Positions 37,167 to 46,740 are shown, counted from the first letter of the stretch. The stretch: 64,000 nucleotides of DNA from Oceanisphaera pacifica (GCF_017498065.1 NZ_JAGDFX010000014.1:30926-94925); one strand, 5' to 3'. Notes: a model not told the origin generated them from the sequence alone. Translations and numbers: made by a program.

Positions 37167-37757
37167 TTAAGACTGCACGCCCAGTAACTGGCGAGTCAGT
37201 TGCATGGCCGTATTCATGTGTTGTTCATCACGGTGCAGCTTGGTTAACAAACTGGCACCTAGCCATAGCTGATATAAGCTGGTTGCTAAAAATGCCGGTT
37301 GCGTACTCTGTAAAGAGCCGTCATTGATGCCCGCTTCAATGCAATGAGTTATGCGCGCTATCACTTTATCGGTACCGGCTTTTAGAGTTAGGCGCATCGG
37401 CTCAGATAAGTCAGCAACTTCGGCACTCAGCTTAACCACTAAGCAATCGCTGCGACTATTGGGGCCACAATAGCGACGCTGCCACTCTTGCCAATAACTC
37501 ATCAACTGCTGCTGACCTGTTTGGCTGGGTTGGCTAAACAGCTGATTGAGCTCGCCCAAATAAAATTCAAAGTAATCTTCTAACAGCGCTTCGCCAAACT
37601 GCTCCTTCGATTTAAAGTAATGATAGAAAGAGCCCTTAGGCACGCCCGCCTGTTGTAACAGTGCGCTTAAACCAACCGAGCTAAAACCCCGCGCCGCGAG
37701 AATGTCGCGTCCGGTATCAAGCAAATGTTGGCGAGTGTCGTGATGTTTTGTATTCAT
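37167..37757 (-). CDS. nemR: TetR-family electrophile sensor, NemR homologue
   Basis: 196 residues; E. coli NemR has 199. The TetR HTH is at about 8-53 (TRQHLLDTGRDILAARGFSS, then GVPKGSFYHYFKSKEQFGEA). The region CLVVKLSAEVADLSEPMR near residue 105 aligns with the segment of NemR holding its reactive regulatory cysteine, which is kept. NemR is derepressed by quinones, aldehydes and hypochlorite. Matching operators sit upstream of this gene and of yqhD, so it likely represses itself and yqhD-curA. Confidence 0.93.
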   Translation of the reverse strand: MNTKHHDTRQHLLDTGRDILAARGFSSVGLSALLQQAGVPKGSFYHYFKSKEQFGEALLEDYFEFYLGELNQLFSQPSQTGQQQLMSYWQEWQRRYCGPNSRSDCLVVKLSAEVADLSEPMRLTLKAGTDKVIARITHCIEAGINDGSLQSTQPAFLATSLYQLWLGASLLTKLHRDEQHMNTAMQLTRQLLGVQS

Positions 37758-37778
37758 GGTGGGTACTTTATATTTTAT

Positions 37779-37793
37779 TAGACCAGTCGTCTA
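37779..37793. promoter_or_regulatory. NemR operator upstream of nemR
   Basis: TAGACCAGTCGTCTA, 22 bases ahead of the nemR start, the same dyad as at 37047-37061. Confidence 0.85.
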
Positions 37794-37854
37794 GTGGTTT
37801 TTTAACAAAGCCTGATACTAATGCTTACTGTGCTCTGTGTATCATTAGATAAGG

Positions 37855-37979
37855 TCGCGTCCATGGGGACGTTCCTGATCCAGTTGCGAAATTGCGACTT
37901 ACTACGCGTGAATTTACCGCCGCTAGAGTCCGTGTTATACCATTGGTCAACCCACTGACCTTCTACAAGTAAGCCCCAT
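37855..37979 (-). pseudogene. 5' remnant of a glutathionyl-hydroquinone reductase (YqjG-like) gene
   Basis: Read on the minus strand, the frame gives GLLVEGQWVDQWYNTDSSGG and then KFTRSKSQFRNWI, the start of YqjG/omega-GST proteins. The expected ATG at 37979 has GGAG upstream but is out of frame by one base: GGGG follows AT where GGG would restore it. After about 45 codons the similarity ends, where the nemR promoter region begins. Full proteins have about 320 residues, so this is a truncated and frameshifted relic. Its product class (quinone detoxification) matches the neighbouring regulon. Confidence 0.82.
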
Positions 37980-37984
37980 GTTAA

Positions 37985-38211
37985 GTCTCCATTTTTATGG
38001 ATTAGCGTAAATGTCCAGTGCTAGTCACCTTTCGGCGACGATGCTGGGGAAAAGTCGGGAATGTTATATGGGGCTCACAATCTAGGCTGATTGGCCATTG
38101 AAGCGTCGAATTAAAACCTCACTGTGGTAATAACCCAATATTAGTGAATGTTCTAACGCTTCAATCAATCCTGCGGGCCGCATTTAGCAATGGGAGATCT
38201 CATCGCTGAGG
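37985..38211. other. Gene-free stretch with a 10-bp inverted repeat
   Basis: ATTGAAGCGT (38097-38106) and ACGCTTCAAT (38156-38165) are perfect inverted copies. No gene or RNA recognised. Confidence 0.5.
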
Positions 38212-38712
38212 TTAGTGGGTTACCGTGGGCGGTGAAGACGTAGCTTTATCAATGAGTTGACGAACTCTATCGTGAGTCTTCCCCAAAGCATCGGCCAGCT
38301 CTTCACACAGAAACTCAATGCTATGGTTTAAATGCTTGCGGTCAGTTGCGCTCAGGGGGAGCTGCTCTTGCATCACGCTCAGTCCTTTTACGACTTCAGC
38401 GTAGCCAAGTGGATCACCTTTATCGATAGCTGCTTGATTAGCCGTTGCACGAACTTTCCATTGCTCACTGAGCTTGCCTTGCCAGCTTGTTAAATGTTGA
38501 ATGATTTTTTTTGCTTCCCTAGCACTCATAACGTTACGAATGCTGCTCGGCATATCGTTAGCGCGCACCAGCCAAGTGAGGTCGTTACGTTTGAAATAGA
38601 GTTTGAAAAACGTGGCTTTGCTTTCGCCAGAAAAGCTTTTTTTACGAATAGATTTAACTATACCAATACCATAACCGGGATGGTAAATACGATCGCCTTG
38701 ATTAATAGTGAT
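38212..38712 (-). CDS. CarD/CdnL-like RNA-polymerase-binding regulator with apparent ATC start
   Basis: The CarD-type N-terminal domain is encoded upstream of any ATG: INQGDRIYHPGYGIGIVKSI then FFKLYFKRNDLTWLVRANDM. The C-terminal helical domain follows (GDPLGYAEVVKGLSVMQEQL, then ADALGKTHDRVRQLI). The frame has an upstream TAA and no ATG, GTG or TTG before residue 50. GAGGAG at 38719-38724 lies 6 bases before ATC at 38712 (3 before ATT at 38715), so an ATC or ATT start is needed; from ATC it has 166 residues. The next start, GTG at 38568, would delete the polymerase-binding domain. CarD proteins bind RNA polymerase beta and stabilise open complexes. Confidence 0.82.
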   Translation of the reverse strand: MTINQGDRIYHPGYGIGIVKSIRKKSFSGESKATFFKLYFKRNDLTWLVRANDMPSSIRNVMSAREAKKIIQHLTSWQGKLSEQWKVRATANQAAIDKGDPLGYAEVVKGLSVMQEQLPLSATDRKHLNHSIEFLCEELADALGKTHDRVRQLIDKATSSPPTVTH

Positions 38713-38799
38713 AATGTGCTCCTCGTGTTAAAAAACTCGCGAACAAAAATAATCAATACAATCAGTATCTTACATTAATTTACTGTTGAGTTCAAGGTG

Positions 38800-38846
38800 C
38801 GGTTACTCACGGACTAATTAAGCTGGTAGGAGTCGGTGAGTAACCG
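38800..38846. repeat. Inverted repeat between carD-like gene and ilvE
   Basis: CGGTTACTCACGGAC pairs with GTCGGTGAGTAACCG (14 of 15 bases). No T-run follows. The surrounding 38713-39070 contains no recognised gene. Confidence 0.7.
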
Positions 38847-39027
38847 TGGCGCTGTGGCATCAGAATTTACGGGCCGCCCTAGCCAGTAGCAGTCAGAAAA
38901 ATGGGCTTTGAGTTCGCGGTAGTAGGCCGGCTAAGTTTCGAGTAGCGATGACTTTGCTGACCTCGGCTTGGTTGGAGGTCAGCTTGTATCTTAAAGTCTT
39001 TGCCAAATACTTTCGTTTTAAAGTGCA

Positions 39028-39062
39028 GTATGAGCCGAATAGTCATCCCATTCGGCTCATAA
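39028..39062 (-). terminator. Hairpin after ilvE, possible terminator
   Basis: TATGAGCCGAAT / ATTCGGCTCATA, a perfect 12-bp stem with an 11-base loop just past the ilvE stop. It lacks a clear T-run, so it may be a processing or stability hairpin instead. Confidence 0.5.
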
Positions 39063-39070
39063 GGTGCGTC

Positions 39071-40066
39071 TTAGCAGACTTTAGTTAACCAGCCGTGGTT
39101 GTCGGCGGCTTTGCCCCATTGAATATCATTAAGGGCTTGGCGTAGGGCATTGGTAGTGGGGCCGGCTTCGCCGTTGCCTACTGTATGCTCTTGACCATTG
39201 TGGATCAGGGTGCCAACTGGGGTTAATACTGCCGCTGTACCCGATAGAGCGGCTTCGGTACCGGGCTTTTGTGCGCGCTCTAATAACTCGTCTACGGTGA
39301 GGGCGCGCTCCGACACTGTCATGCCGCGATCGCGGGCCAGCGTTAGAATTGAGTGGCGGGTAATGCCGTGTAAAAACGAGCTATCAAGAGATTTAGTAAT
39401 GATCTCGTTGCCATCAATTAATAAGAAGTTAGCAGCACCGGTTTCTTGTACGTCGCCACCCGGGCAGAACAATACTTGGTCTGCTTGCACCGATTGTTGG
39501 GCTTTTAAAATAGGTTGTAAGGCGCTGGCATAGTTGCCGCCGCTTTTTACCACACCCATGTGTGCCGCGCAGCGTGGCTCGTCCGCTAATAATAAGCGCA
39601 GGGCTTTACTGCCACCAGTGAAGTAGTCGCCTACTGGTGATAGCAACACATACAGCAAAGAGGTGCTGCTAGGGGCGGCGGCTTTACCAATGGAGGCTTC
39701 GGTGCCAATGTGAGTGGGGCGAATATACATGGATCCCGGAGGCAGCGGCACGTCTTTGGCGTAGCGTTTAACAATGTCGATGATCATGGCTGTTAGCTGC
39801 TCGGCATCCACTGCAGGCAGGGCCAATAACTCACTGCTTTGGATTAAACGGGCGATGTTTTGCTCCATACGAAAGATGTTAATGGAACCATCTTCATGCT
39901 TAAACGCCTTTAACCCTTCAAAACAAGTGCTTGAGTAATGCAGCACATGGGCACCTGGGTGCAGAGTAAGACTATCACTGCTCACAAATTCAGTGGCGCT
40001 CCATTGGCCCTGCTCGTAGCGAGCTAGGCTCATTTCTGGGGCAAAAACGGTACCAAATGCTGACAT
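39071..40066 (-). CDS. ilvE: Branched-chain amino acid aminotransferase
   Basis: 331 residues, class IV PLP fold of the longer branch. HYSSTCFEGLKAFKHEDGSI near residue 43 is the family motif. The PLP lysine lies in GVVKSGGNYASALQP near 172, and QETGAANFLLI near 210 binds the cofactor. It transaminates leucine, isoleucine and valine with 2-oxoglutarate. It stands alone here, with ilvD 15 kb away. Confidence 0.92.
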   Translation of the reverse strand: MSAFGTVFAPEMSLARYEQGQWSATEFVSSDSLTLHPGAHVLHYSSTCFEGLKAFKHEDGSINIFRMEQNIARLIQSSELLALPAVDAEQLTAMIIDIVKRYAKDVPLPPGSMYIRPTHIGTEASIGKAAAPSSTSLLYVLLSPVGDYFTGGSKALRLLLADEPRCAAHMGVVKSGGNYASALQPILKAQQSVQADQVLFCPGGDVQETGAANFLLIDGNEIITKSLDSSFLHGITRHSILTLARDRGMTVSERALTVDELLERAQKPGTEAALSGTAAVLTPVGTLIHNGQEHTVGNGEAGPTTNALRQALNDIQWGKAADNHGWLTKVC

Positions 40067-40248
40067 GCTGCTGTTCCTATTAACGAATAAATATGGGTAA
40101 TAACTAAGCTATATTAACCGAATAGTAAAAAATACGCTCAATAATAGCGAGTAATCTTGATTGATGGTGCCAAGCAACAAACTAAAAAACCTTCTTTTGT
40201 AGTCCAACGCTTTTTGTTTAGCTTAGCGCTTGGTGCTAGGCGCTGTTT

Positions 40249-41610
40249 TTACTTCCCAATACAAAAGCTGGAGAATATTTTGCCCAGTAAATCATCGGAG
40301 GTGAACTCACCGGTGATCTGGCTAAGTTCTTCTTGAGCAAGGCGCAACTCTTCGGCAACTAACTCGCCGGCGACATACACTTCTAACTGTTCTTTGGCCA
40401 TTATCAGGTGTTGATCTGCATGATGTAGGGCGTCTAGGTGGCGACGGCGTGCACTAAAGCTGCCTTCAACGCCGCCTTTAAATCCCATGCAATCTTTTAA
40501 GTGATCTTTAAGGGCCTCGACCCCTAAACCAGAGGTGGCAGAGATGGGGTATACCTCATGCTCACCGTCGCTTATCACATCAAGGGCTTCACCGCTTAAA
40601 TCGGCTTTGTTGCGCACCACTGTGAGGCCGATATGCTCGGGCAGACGATCTACAAAATCGGGCCAAATATCTTTAGGGTGTAGAGCGTCTGTGGTGGTGC
40701 CGTCCACCATAAATAAGATGCGATCGGCTTGTTCAATTTCAGACCAAGCGCGCTCAATACCAATGCGCTCTACCGCGTCTGTGGCTTCACGCAAGCCTGC
40801 GGTGTCGATAATATGCAGCGGCATACCATCTATATGAATAAACTCACGCAGTACGTCACGGGTGGTGCCGGCAATGTCGGTCACAATGGCAGACTCTTTA
40901 CCCGCCAGCGCATTCAGTAAGCTGGATTTACCGGCATTAGGTCGCCCTGCAATTACTACCTTCATGCCTTCGCGCATAATGGCACCTTGGCGGGCTTGGC
41001 GTTGTACTTCAGTTAAACGGTCGATAATAGCGTATAAGCTGCTGGCTATTTTACCGTCGGATAAAAAATCCACTTCTTCTTCGGGAAAGTCGATGGCGGC
41101 TTCCACAAAAATACGCAGCTGAGTTAAAGACTCAACTAACTCATGTACATGGTTAGAAAACTCGCCTTGTAGTGAGTGCAAGGCTGAGCGTGCGGCTTGC
41201 TCGCTAGAGGCTTCAATTAAATCGGCAATGGCTTCTGCTTGGGCAAGATCAAGCTTGTCGTTTAAAAAGGCGCGCTCACTAAATTCACCCGCATTGGCGG
41301 TGCGCAGCCCAGGCAGGGCAAGAATGCGGCGCATTAACATATCTAAGATAACCGGGCCGCCGTGGCCTTGCAGCTCTAATACGTCTTCACCAGTAAAGCT
41401 ATTGGGGCCTTTAAAAAGCAGGGCTATGCCTTGGTCTAGCACCTCGCCTTGTTGATCTTTAAAAGGCAGATATTCGGCATAACGCACCTTAGGTATTTTG
41501 CCCAGCACGGCCTGAGCCACGGTTTCGGCGGCAGGGCCAGACACGCGTATTATGCCCACGCCACCGCGGCCAGGTGCGGTGGCTTGCGCCACTATGGTAT
41601 CAAACGACAT
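40249..41610 (-). CDS. mnmE: tRNA uridine-5-carboxymethylaminomethyl modification GTPase MnmE
   Basis: 453 residues (E. coli 454). The tetrahydrofolate-binding N-terminal domain begins [22 protein letters not shown]. The central G domain has [14 protein letters not shown] near residue 224, DTAG and NKAD. The C-terminus ends in the conserved FCIGK, whose cysteine is required. With MnmG it modifies wobble U34 of several tRNAs. It is the last gene of the rpmH-rnpA-yidD-yidC-mnmE order; mnmG is not adjacent. Confidence 0.97.
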   Translation of the reverse strand: MSFDTIVAQATAPGRGGVGIIRVSGPAAETVAQAVLGKIPKVRYAEYLPFKDQQGEVLDQGIALLFKGPNSFTGEDVLELQGHGGPVILDMLMRRILALPGLRTANAGEFSERAFLNDKLDLAQAEAIADLIEASSEQAARSALHSLQGEFSNHVHELVESLTQLRIFVEAAIDFPEEEVDFLSDGKIASSLYAIIDRLTEVQRQARQGAIMREGMKVVIAGRPNAGKSSLLNALAGKESAIVTDIAGTTRDVLREFIHIDGMPLHIIDTAGLREATDAVERIGIERAWSEIEQADRILFMVDGTTTDALHPKDIWPDFVDRLPEHIGLTVVRNKADLSGEALDVISDGEHEVYPISATSGLGVEALKDHLKDCMGFKGGVEGSFSARRRHLDALHHADQHLIMAKEQLEVYVAGELVAEELRLAQEELSQITGEFTSDDLLGKIFSSFCIGK

Positions 41611-41632
41611 CTGTTACTACTCCAAGCAAGAA

Positions 41633-41656
41633 AAAGGCGACCTTAGGGTCGCCTTT
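41633..41656 (-). terminator. Intrinsic terminator between yidC and mnmE
   Basis: AAAGGCGACC / GGTCGCCTTT stem with a 4-base loop and T5 on the minus strand, about 45 bases past yidC and 23 before mnmE. Confidence 0.85.
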
Positions 41657-41698
41657 AGTGTAGTGAGTGTTAGCACCCAGTAAAGCGAGTCTAACTGC

Positions 41699-43390
41699 CT
41701 AAGACTCGGCTTTATTCTTATTACCGTGCAGACCTTTTTTCTCTAGCTGGCGGAAAATATACCACTGCTGAGTAATGGTCACCACGTTACTAACTAACCA
41801 GTACAGGGTTAAGCCAGCAGGGAACCACAAGAAGAAGAAGGTAAAGATGATAGGCATAAATTGCATCACCTTCTGCTGCATTGGATCCGTGACTGTGGTG
41901 GGGCTCATTTTTTGGATCAGAAACATACTCGCGCCCATTAATACTGGCAGCACAAAGTAGGGGTCACGAACCGATAAATCTTCAATCCACAGAATAAAAG
42001 GCGCATGGCGCAGTTCTACTGATTCCATCAATACCCAGTATAGGGAGATGAAAATAGGCATTTGCACCAGAATTGGTAAACAGCCGCCCAGCGGGTTTAC
42101 TTTTTCTTTCTTATACAGCTCCATCATGCCTTGAGACATTTTCTGGCGATCACTGCCATAACGCTCTTTTAGCTCTTTTAGCTTAGGCTGTAGCATGCGC
42201 ATTTTAGCCATGGAGGTGTATTGCGCTTTGGTGAGCGGATACATAACACCACGCACCACAAAGGTAGTAAGAATAATCGCCAAGCCCCAGTTAACCGCAA
42301 AGCTTTGTAAGAAGTGCAGCAGCTTAAACAGCGGTTGAGCAATAAACCATAACCAACCGTAATCCACGGTTAAGTCTAGGTTGTCGGCAGCGGCGGCCAT
42401 TTTCTTTTGTAGCTTAGGGCCTAACCATAAATCAGCAGACAGCGTTTGCTCTGTGCCGGGGGCCACTGTGACTAAAGGCGCTTTAAAGCCAATAGCCGCT
42501 TGGCCTCGGTTATTTAAGGCGCTGCTATATAGCTGGTTTTGCTCTTGTTTTGGGGCAATCCAAGCCGATACAAAGTAGTGCTGTAGCATGGCCACCCAAC
42601 CGGCTTCTGTGCTTTGGTTTAGGTTGGCTTCTTGTACTTTTTTAAAGTCGTACTTGGTATAGCGGGTTTCGTCGCTAGAGTAAGCAGGGCCACGATAAGC
42701 CGAGGCCATTAGCATGTTGCCACTTTTACCATCAGGGCTATTAACGCTTTGTTTTAACTGACCATATAGCTGAGCTTGAACCGGCTCACCACTTTGGTTG
42801 TTAATGGCATAGCTTACGTTTACCACATGACTGTCACGCGTAAGGGTAAAGTTTTTGGTGAACACCACGCCCTTATCGTTGGTAAAGGTCATGGGCACAG
42901 TCAGGCTGTCTTGGCCGTCTGCCAACACATATTGCTGCTGCTTGCTGTGGTAAATAGGACGACCAGCAATGTTGCTATCCGGGCCATCACGGCCAATCAG
43001 GCCACTTTGCGCCACGTTTACAAAATTGGCATTGTTGGCCAGCAATACAAACTTGTCATCAGAATCTAGGCTATCGTCGTGTTCTAATAGCTCGGCTCGC
43101 ACTACGTCACCGCCTTGGGTGTCTATGGTGAGCTTAAGCGTATCTGACACAACAGTAATTAAGTTTTGCTTAGCAGTGGTTGCGCTAGTGTCTGTTGGAA
43201 CTTCACCTTCACCATTAGCCAGATCACCTTGAGGGATAAAGTCACCATCCCCTTGGCTTGCTTGCACCTGAGTGGTTTGGCTGCTTTGCTGCGCCGTTTC
43301 GGGCTGAGCATCTTTAGTTGTCCACTGTTGCCAGATGAGAAAACTCACCAGCAGCAGCGCGATAATTAGAATATTGCGTTGGGATTCCAT
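41699..43390 (-). CDS. yidC: Membrane protein insertase YidC
   Basis: 563 residues, the Gram-negative long form. N-terminal anchor [20 protein letters not shown], a large periplasmic domain (about 60-340), then five conserved helices with [20 protein letters not shown] near residue 370 (the hydrophilic-groove arginine) and [20 protein letters not shown] near 435. It inserts and folds inner-membrane proteins with or without SecYEG. It starts 4 bases after the yidD stop. Confidence 0.98.
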   Translation of the reverse strand: MESQRNILIIALLLVSFLIWQQWTTKDAQPETAQQSSQTTQVQASQGDGDFIPQGDLANGEGEVPTDTSATTAKQNLITVVSDTLKLTIDTQGGDVVRAELLEHDDSLDSDDKFVLLANNANFVNVAQSGLIGRDGPDSNIAGRPIYHSKQQQYVLADGQDSLTVPMTFTNDKGVVFTKNFTLTRDSHVVNVSYAINNQSGEPVQAQLYGQLKQSVNSPDGKSGNMLMASAYRGPAYSSDETRYTKYDFKKVQEANLNQSTEAGWVAMLQHYFVSAWIAPKQEQNQLYSSALNNRGQAAIGFKAPLVTVAPGTEQTLSADLWLGPKLQKKMAAAADNLDLTVDYGWLWFIAQPLFKLLHFLQSFAVNWGLAIILTTFVVRGVMYPLTKAQYTSMAKMRMLQPKLKELKERYGSDRQKMSQGMMELYKKEKVNPLGGCLPILVQMPIFISLYWVLMESVELRHAPFILWIEDLSVRDPYFVLPVLMGASMFLIQKMSPTTVTDPMQQKVMQFMPIIFTFFFLWFPAGLTLYWLVSNVVTITQQWYIFRQLEKKGLHGNKNKAES

Positions 43391-43393
43391 AGT

Positions 43394-43639
43394 TTATTTT
43401 CTTCGCTTTGTCGGGACCGGGTCATGGCCGCATGGACCTAAAGGATGGCATTTTAATAGACGTTTGATAGTTAACCAACTGCCTTTTAAAAAACCGTGGA
43501 GCCGAATGGCCTCAATGGCGTACTGCGAACAGGTGGGAGTAAAGCGGCACCTGGGCCCAAGCAAGGGACTGATGACCAGTTGGTAGAGGCGAATTATGCC
43601 TACGCTGAGTCGTTGCAGCGGCGAGAAAGCGTGCGCCAT
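43394..43639 (-). CDS. yidD: Membrane protein insertion efficiency factor YidD
   Basis: 81 residues. [20 protein letters not shown], then [13 protein letters not shown] and [14 protein letters not shown] are the YidD signatures with three conserved cysteines. It overlaps rnpA by 40 bases, as is usual, and lies between rnpA and yidC. Confidence 0.96.
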   Translation of the reverse strand: MAHAFSPLQRLSVGIIRLYQLVISPLLGPRCRFTPTCSQYAIEAIRLHGFLKGSWLTIKRLLKCHPLGPCGHDPVPTKRRK

Positions 43640-43962
43640 AGCCTATCCAGTAATTCGAACAGCTCGTCGTTTGGCACATCTCCAATCCCTTTCTTAGCAA
43701 TCACCACTATATCTACATGCGGTAAGTCATGTTGCTTTAAACGAAATGCTTCGCGGGCAACACGCTTCACTCTGTTACGCCAAACGGCACGTTTAAGTGC
43801 TTTTTTAGGTACAGCTAATCCCAGTCTGGGGTGACCCAAGTCGTTTGGTTTGGCAAGGAGTGTGACATGAGGGGAGGCGGCTCTGACAGGGTTGTCGAAG
43901 ACGTTTTTAAAATGGGCGGGAGTTAACAAACGTAACTCCCGTGAGAAGGTGTGCCTGGCCAT
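43600..43962 (-). CDS. rnpA: Ribonuclease P protein component
   Basis: 120 residues. The RNR signature is [20 protein letters not shown] then KRVAREAFR at about 46-75. It assists the RNase P RNA in 5' maturation of tRNA precursors. Its ATG shares one base with the rpmH stop (TAATG), giving coupled translation. Confidence 0.97.
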   Translation of the reverse strand: MARHTFSRELRLLTPAHFKNVFDNPVRAASPHVTLLAKPNDLGHPRLGLAVPKKALKRAVWRNRVKRVAREAFRLKQHDLPHVDIVVIAKKGIGDVPNDELFELLDRLWRTLSRRCNDSA

Positions 43963-44096
43963 TAGGCGCTCAGACGGGCACGACCTTTGGCGCGACGAGC
44001 GACCAATACTTTACGACCACCTACAGTGGCTTTGCGAGCACGGAAACCGTGGCTGCGTTTACGCTTCAAATTTGAAGGTTGAAAAGTGCGTTTCAT
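43962..44096 (-). CDS. rpmH: 50S ribosomal protein L34
   Basis: 44 residues starting [18 protein letters not shown], then [20 protein letters not shown], the complete L34 sequence. First gene of the operon; its stop overlaps the rnpA start by one base. Confidence 0.98.
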   Translation of the reverse strand: MKRTFQPSNLKRKRSHGFRARKATVGGRKVLVARRAKGRARLSA

Positions 44097-44307
44097 AGTA
44101 GTTATTACCGCTGTGTCAGTTTGCTATACAGTTTGGCCATGTGCTCGACTGACGCATAAACATCACCGAGACGGCCCACCAAAGAGGCCGAATTCTAAAC
44201 AGTTCTGCTTATAACGTCAATCCACATGCCGTTGATTGATGACCAATAATAGAAAATGTTTACCTATTAAGGTCGATCCCTCGATCCTTAACGATCGCGG
44301 GGCTGGA

Positions 44308-44335
44308 ATTATACAGTCCCTTTGGGGGTTAGCAA
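44308..44335 (-). promoter_or_regulatory. Promoter of the rpmH operon
   Basis: On the minus strand TTGCTA (44330-44335), 16 bases, TATAAT (44308-44313), followed by a GC-rich discriminator (CCAGCCCCGCG), as in stringently controlled ribosomal promoters. The leader to rpmH would be about 205 bases. Confidence 0.75.
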
Positions 44336-44395
44336 CAAAAACAGCCAGATCAATAAAATACTTACAAAGAATGGGGTTAAAATTACTAATGCAAG

Positions 44396-44410
44396 TGATA
44401 GTAATTGTCA
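44396..44410 (+). promoter_or_regulatory. Fur box upstream of the TonB-dependent receptor
   Basis: TGATAGTAATTGTCA matches 12 of 14 defined positions of the TGATAAT-N-ATTATCA Fur inverted repeat, 60 bases ahead of the receptor start. Confidence 0.75.
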
Positions 44411-44470
44411 TTTAGATCTAATAGTATTGCGCATCAAATCGAACCTGTTATGGAAGAAAGGTAAAAATTG

Positions 44471-46606
44471 ATGTTCACCAAAACTTTGTTATCCGCCTCT
44501 ATTATGCTGGCTGTATCTCCTGCAACTATGGCTAAGCCAACGTCATTTTTGGATGAAACCGTGGTTACGGCCACCCGCACCACGCAAGCGAAAAAAGATG
44601 TGTCATCGTCGATTGAAAGCGAAACTCGACAAAAGATGGATGCCAACCTCGTTCATGATGTTAAAGATGCCCTTAAATATACCCCTGGGGTAGCAGCTAC
44701 TGGCGGCGGTCGTTTTGGTATTTCTGGTTTTAATATTCGTGGTGTAGAAGGCAGTAGAGTTAAAACCATGATTGATGGGGTGCAACAACCTGCACCTTAT
44801 AACCCTGGGGCGAATGAACAGCGCAGTTATCCTAATGCGGTAGAGATCGATACTTTACAGGCCATTGAAGTAAACAAGGGGCCGGCTTCTACCTTATATG
44901 GTTCAGATGCCATAGGTGGGGCGGTATTACTTAAAACCAAAGATCCCAGTGATGTACTAGTAACCGACGAAGATGAACACCGTTTTGGGCTTAAAACCAG
45001 CTATGCCTCGGTGAATGAAGAATTTAAAAACACCTTTACTTGGGCGATGCGCCAAGGCGAGCTAGAAACCTTAGTAATGGCCACTTATGCCGACGGCGGT
45101 GAAACTAAAACCCATGGTAGTGGTGCCGATGTTGCAGGCCCAAACCGAGGGGCGGCTAACCCTGCAGACAGCGAGCTGGGCAACTTGCTGGGTAAAGTGT
45201 ATTACCAAGTGAATGATGATCACCGAGTGGGTGCCACGGTTGAATATTATAAAAAGCAGTATGATGAAGATGAACTAAGCCAAAATGGTTACACCATTAT
45301 GCCGGGCTTTACTTACACCGATAACTATAACGAAGATGACAGAGAGCGTATTCGTGTTGGGGTTGAGCACCAGTGGCAGATTAATAGCGCGTTGGCTGAC
45401 GATATAGACTGGTCATTTAATGTGCAGCATTCAAATTCTACTTTTGAAAACTTTGATACGACCGGATTTATTGGTCAGCGTAATCGAGAGCGGATTGCTA
45501 AAGATAAAACCCTGCAGTTTGATGCGCAGTTTGCCAAGCTTGCCGGTGCCAATAAAGATCATCAACTCAATTATGGAGTGAATCTTGTTCATAATGACTT
45601 TGAATTAAATAACACTGACTTTAGACTTGGTACAGGTACGGCAGGCGCTGGTAACACAGGCGTACCCGATGCAGAGTTATTGCAGTGGGGAGTCTTCTTG
45701 CAAGATCAGATGTATCTGCTGGACGATAAATTAATTGTTACCGCCGGAGCACGTTACGACCGATTTGAAGCCAAACCAAGTAGCGATACCGGTTATATTA
45801 ATGACTTTGATAGTAATAAAGATGATGCCGTTACCCTAAAACTCGGTTCGGTTTATCACCTCAATAATAATTTGTCAGTTTATGGACAGATTAGCCAAGG
45901 TTTTAAAGCTCCTACCGCTGAAGACCTATATTACTTTTATGGTATGGGATCAATATTTAACCCAAACCCTAACTTAAAAGCAGAAAAGAGCTTGGCGTAT
46001 GAATTAGGGCTAAGAGGGCAAAGTGAGCTGGCAAGCTTTGAGTTGGCCAGCTTCTATACGCAGTATAGTGATTTTATTGCAGATGCTCAGCTAGGTGTTG
46101 ATACGGCTACAGGTAAAGATGTATTTACTAAACAAAACTTAGACGAAGTCACTATTTATGGCGCTGAGCTGAGTTCAACTCTTTATTTAGACACTGCTTT
46201 GGGCGCACCTAAGGGCAGTTACGCTAAAGCGTCATTGGCTTACGCAGATGGCGAAGAAAAAGATTCTGGGCGTAGCCTAAACAGTGTGGCGCCGCTAACC
46301 AGCGTATTGGGTCTAGGGATAGACACAGATAACTACGGGGGACAAATAAACTGGACCTTAGTGGCGAGTAAAAATGATTGGTTAGAAGAGGATCATGCCG
46401 ATACATCTGGCTATGGTGTGGTTGATTTATCAGCCTACTATAAGCCCACACAAGATTTAACTTTGCGGGCAGGGCTGTTTAATGCCTTTGATAAAAAGTA
46501 TTGGAGCTATCGCAATGTATCAGGCAGTGAACATGGTACGGGTGGGGCAGATATTAATAGTGAACCCGGCCGAAACTGGAGCCTAGTGGTCGATTATCAG
46601 TTTTAA
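44471..46606 (+). CDS. TonB-dependent heme/hemoglobin receptor
   Basis: 711 residues from ATG 44471 (AAAGG 9 bases upstream; a TTG at 44468 is in frame). Signal peptide to about residue 22 (AVSPATMA). The TonB box region (DETVVTATRT) and plug domain (about 40-160, IRGVEGSRVKTMIDGVQQPA) are clear. The barrel carries GFKAPTAEDLYY and NPNLKAEKS, close to the FRAP/NPNL pair of heme receptors such as HutA and HemR. It ends in the aromatic VVDYQF typical of outer-membrane proteins. With the Fur box it is probably iron-repressed. Ligand inferred from family. Confidence 0.9.
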   Translation: MFTKTLLSASIMLAVSPATMAKPTSFLDETVVTATRTTQAKKDVSSSIESETRQKMDANLVHDVKDALKYTPGVAATGGGRFGISGFNIRGVEGSRVKTMIDGVQQPAPYNPGANEQRSYPNAVEIDTLQAIEVNKGPASTLYGSDAIGGAVLLKTKDPSDVLVTDEDEHRFGLKTSYASVNEEFKNTFTWAMRQGELETLVMATYADGGETKTHGSGADVAGPNRGAANPADSELGNLLGKVYYQVNDDHRVGATVEYYKKQYDEDELSQNGYTIMPGFTYTDNYNEDDRERIRVGVEHQWQINSALADDIDWSFNVQHSNSTFENFDTTGFIGQRNRERIAKDKTLQFDAQFAKLAGANKDHQLNYGVNLVHNDFELNNTDFRLGTGTAGAGNTGVPDAELLQWGVFLQDQMYLLDDKLIVTAGARYDRFEAKPSSDTGYINDFDSNKDDAVTLKLGSVYHLNNNLSVYGQISQGFKAPTAEDLYYFYGMGSIFNPNPNLKAEKSLAYELGLRGQSELASFELASFYTQYSDFIADAQLGVDTATGKDVFTKQNLDEVTIYGAELSSTLYLDTALGAPKGSYAKASLAYADGEEKDSGRSLNSVAPLTSVLGLGIDTDNYGGQINWTLVASKNDWLEEDHADTSGYGVVDLSAYYKPTQDLTLRAGLFNAFDKKYWSYRNVSGSEHGTGGADINSEPGRNWSLVVDYQF

Positions 46607-46625
46607 TACTGTTTAGTTTGAATAT

Positions 46626-46660
46626 AAAAGCCTCTCGATACCTGTATCGAGAGGCTTTTT
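46626..46660 (+). terminator. Intrinsic terminator of the receptor gene
   Basis: AAAAGCCTCTCGATA / TATCGAGAGGCTTTT, a perfect 15-bp stem with a 4-base loop, followed by T. Confidence 0.95.
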
Positions 46661-46712
46661 CGTCATTGCGAGGAGTGCAACGACACGGCAATCCATCTAA
46701 CAGACAGTAATA

Positions 46713-46740
46713 AGCTAGAAGCTAGAAGCTAGAAGCCGGA
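46713..46740 (+). repeat. Short tandem repeat, AGCTAGA x3
   Basis: Three perfect 7-bp units plus a diverged fourth (AGCCGGA), at the edge of the family B block. Confidence 0.85.

Noticed and set aside
38212..38568. GTG at 38568 as the start of the CarD-like gene
   Set aside because: It would remove the conserved INQGDRIYHPGYG domain that is in frame upstream behind a good ribosome site.
38494..38778. 94-codon plus-strand frame
   Set aside because: It is the antisense of the N-terminal domain of the CarD-like gene, which has a clear domain match.
46713..46740. AGCTAGA repeats as a CRISPR-like array
   Set aside because: The units are 7 bp, contiguous and without spacers, so this is a simple tandem repeat.
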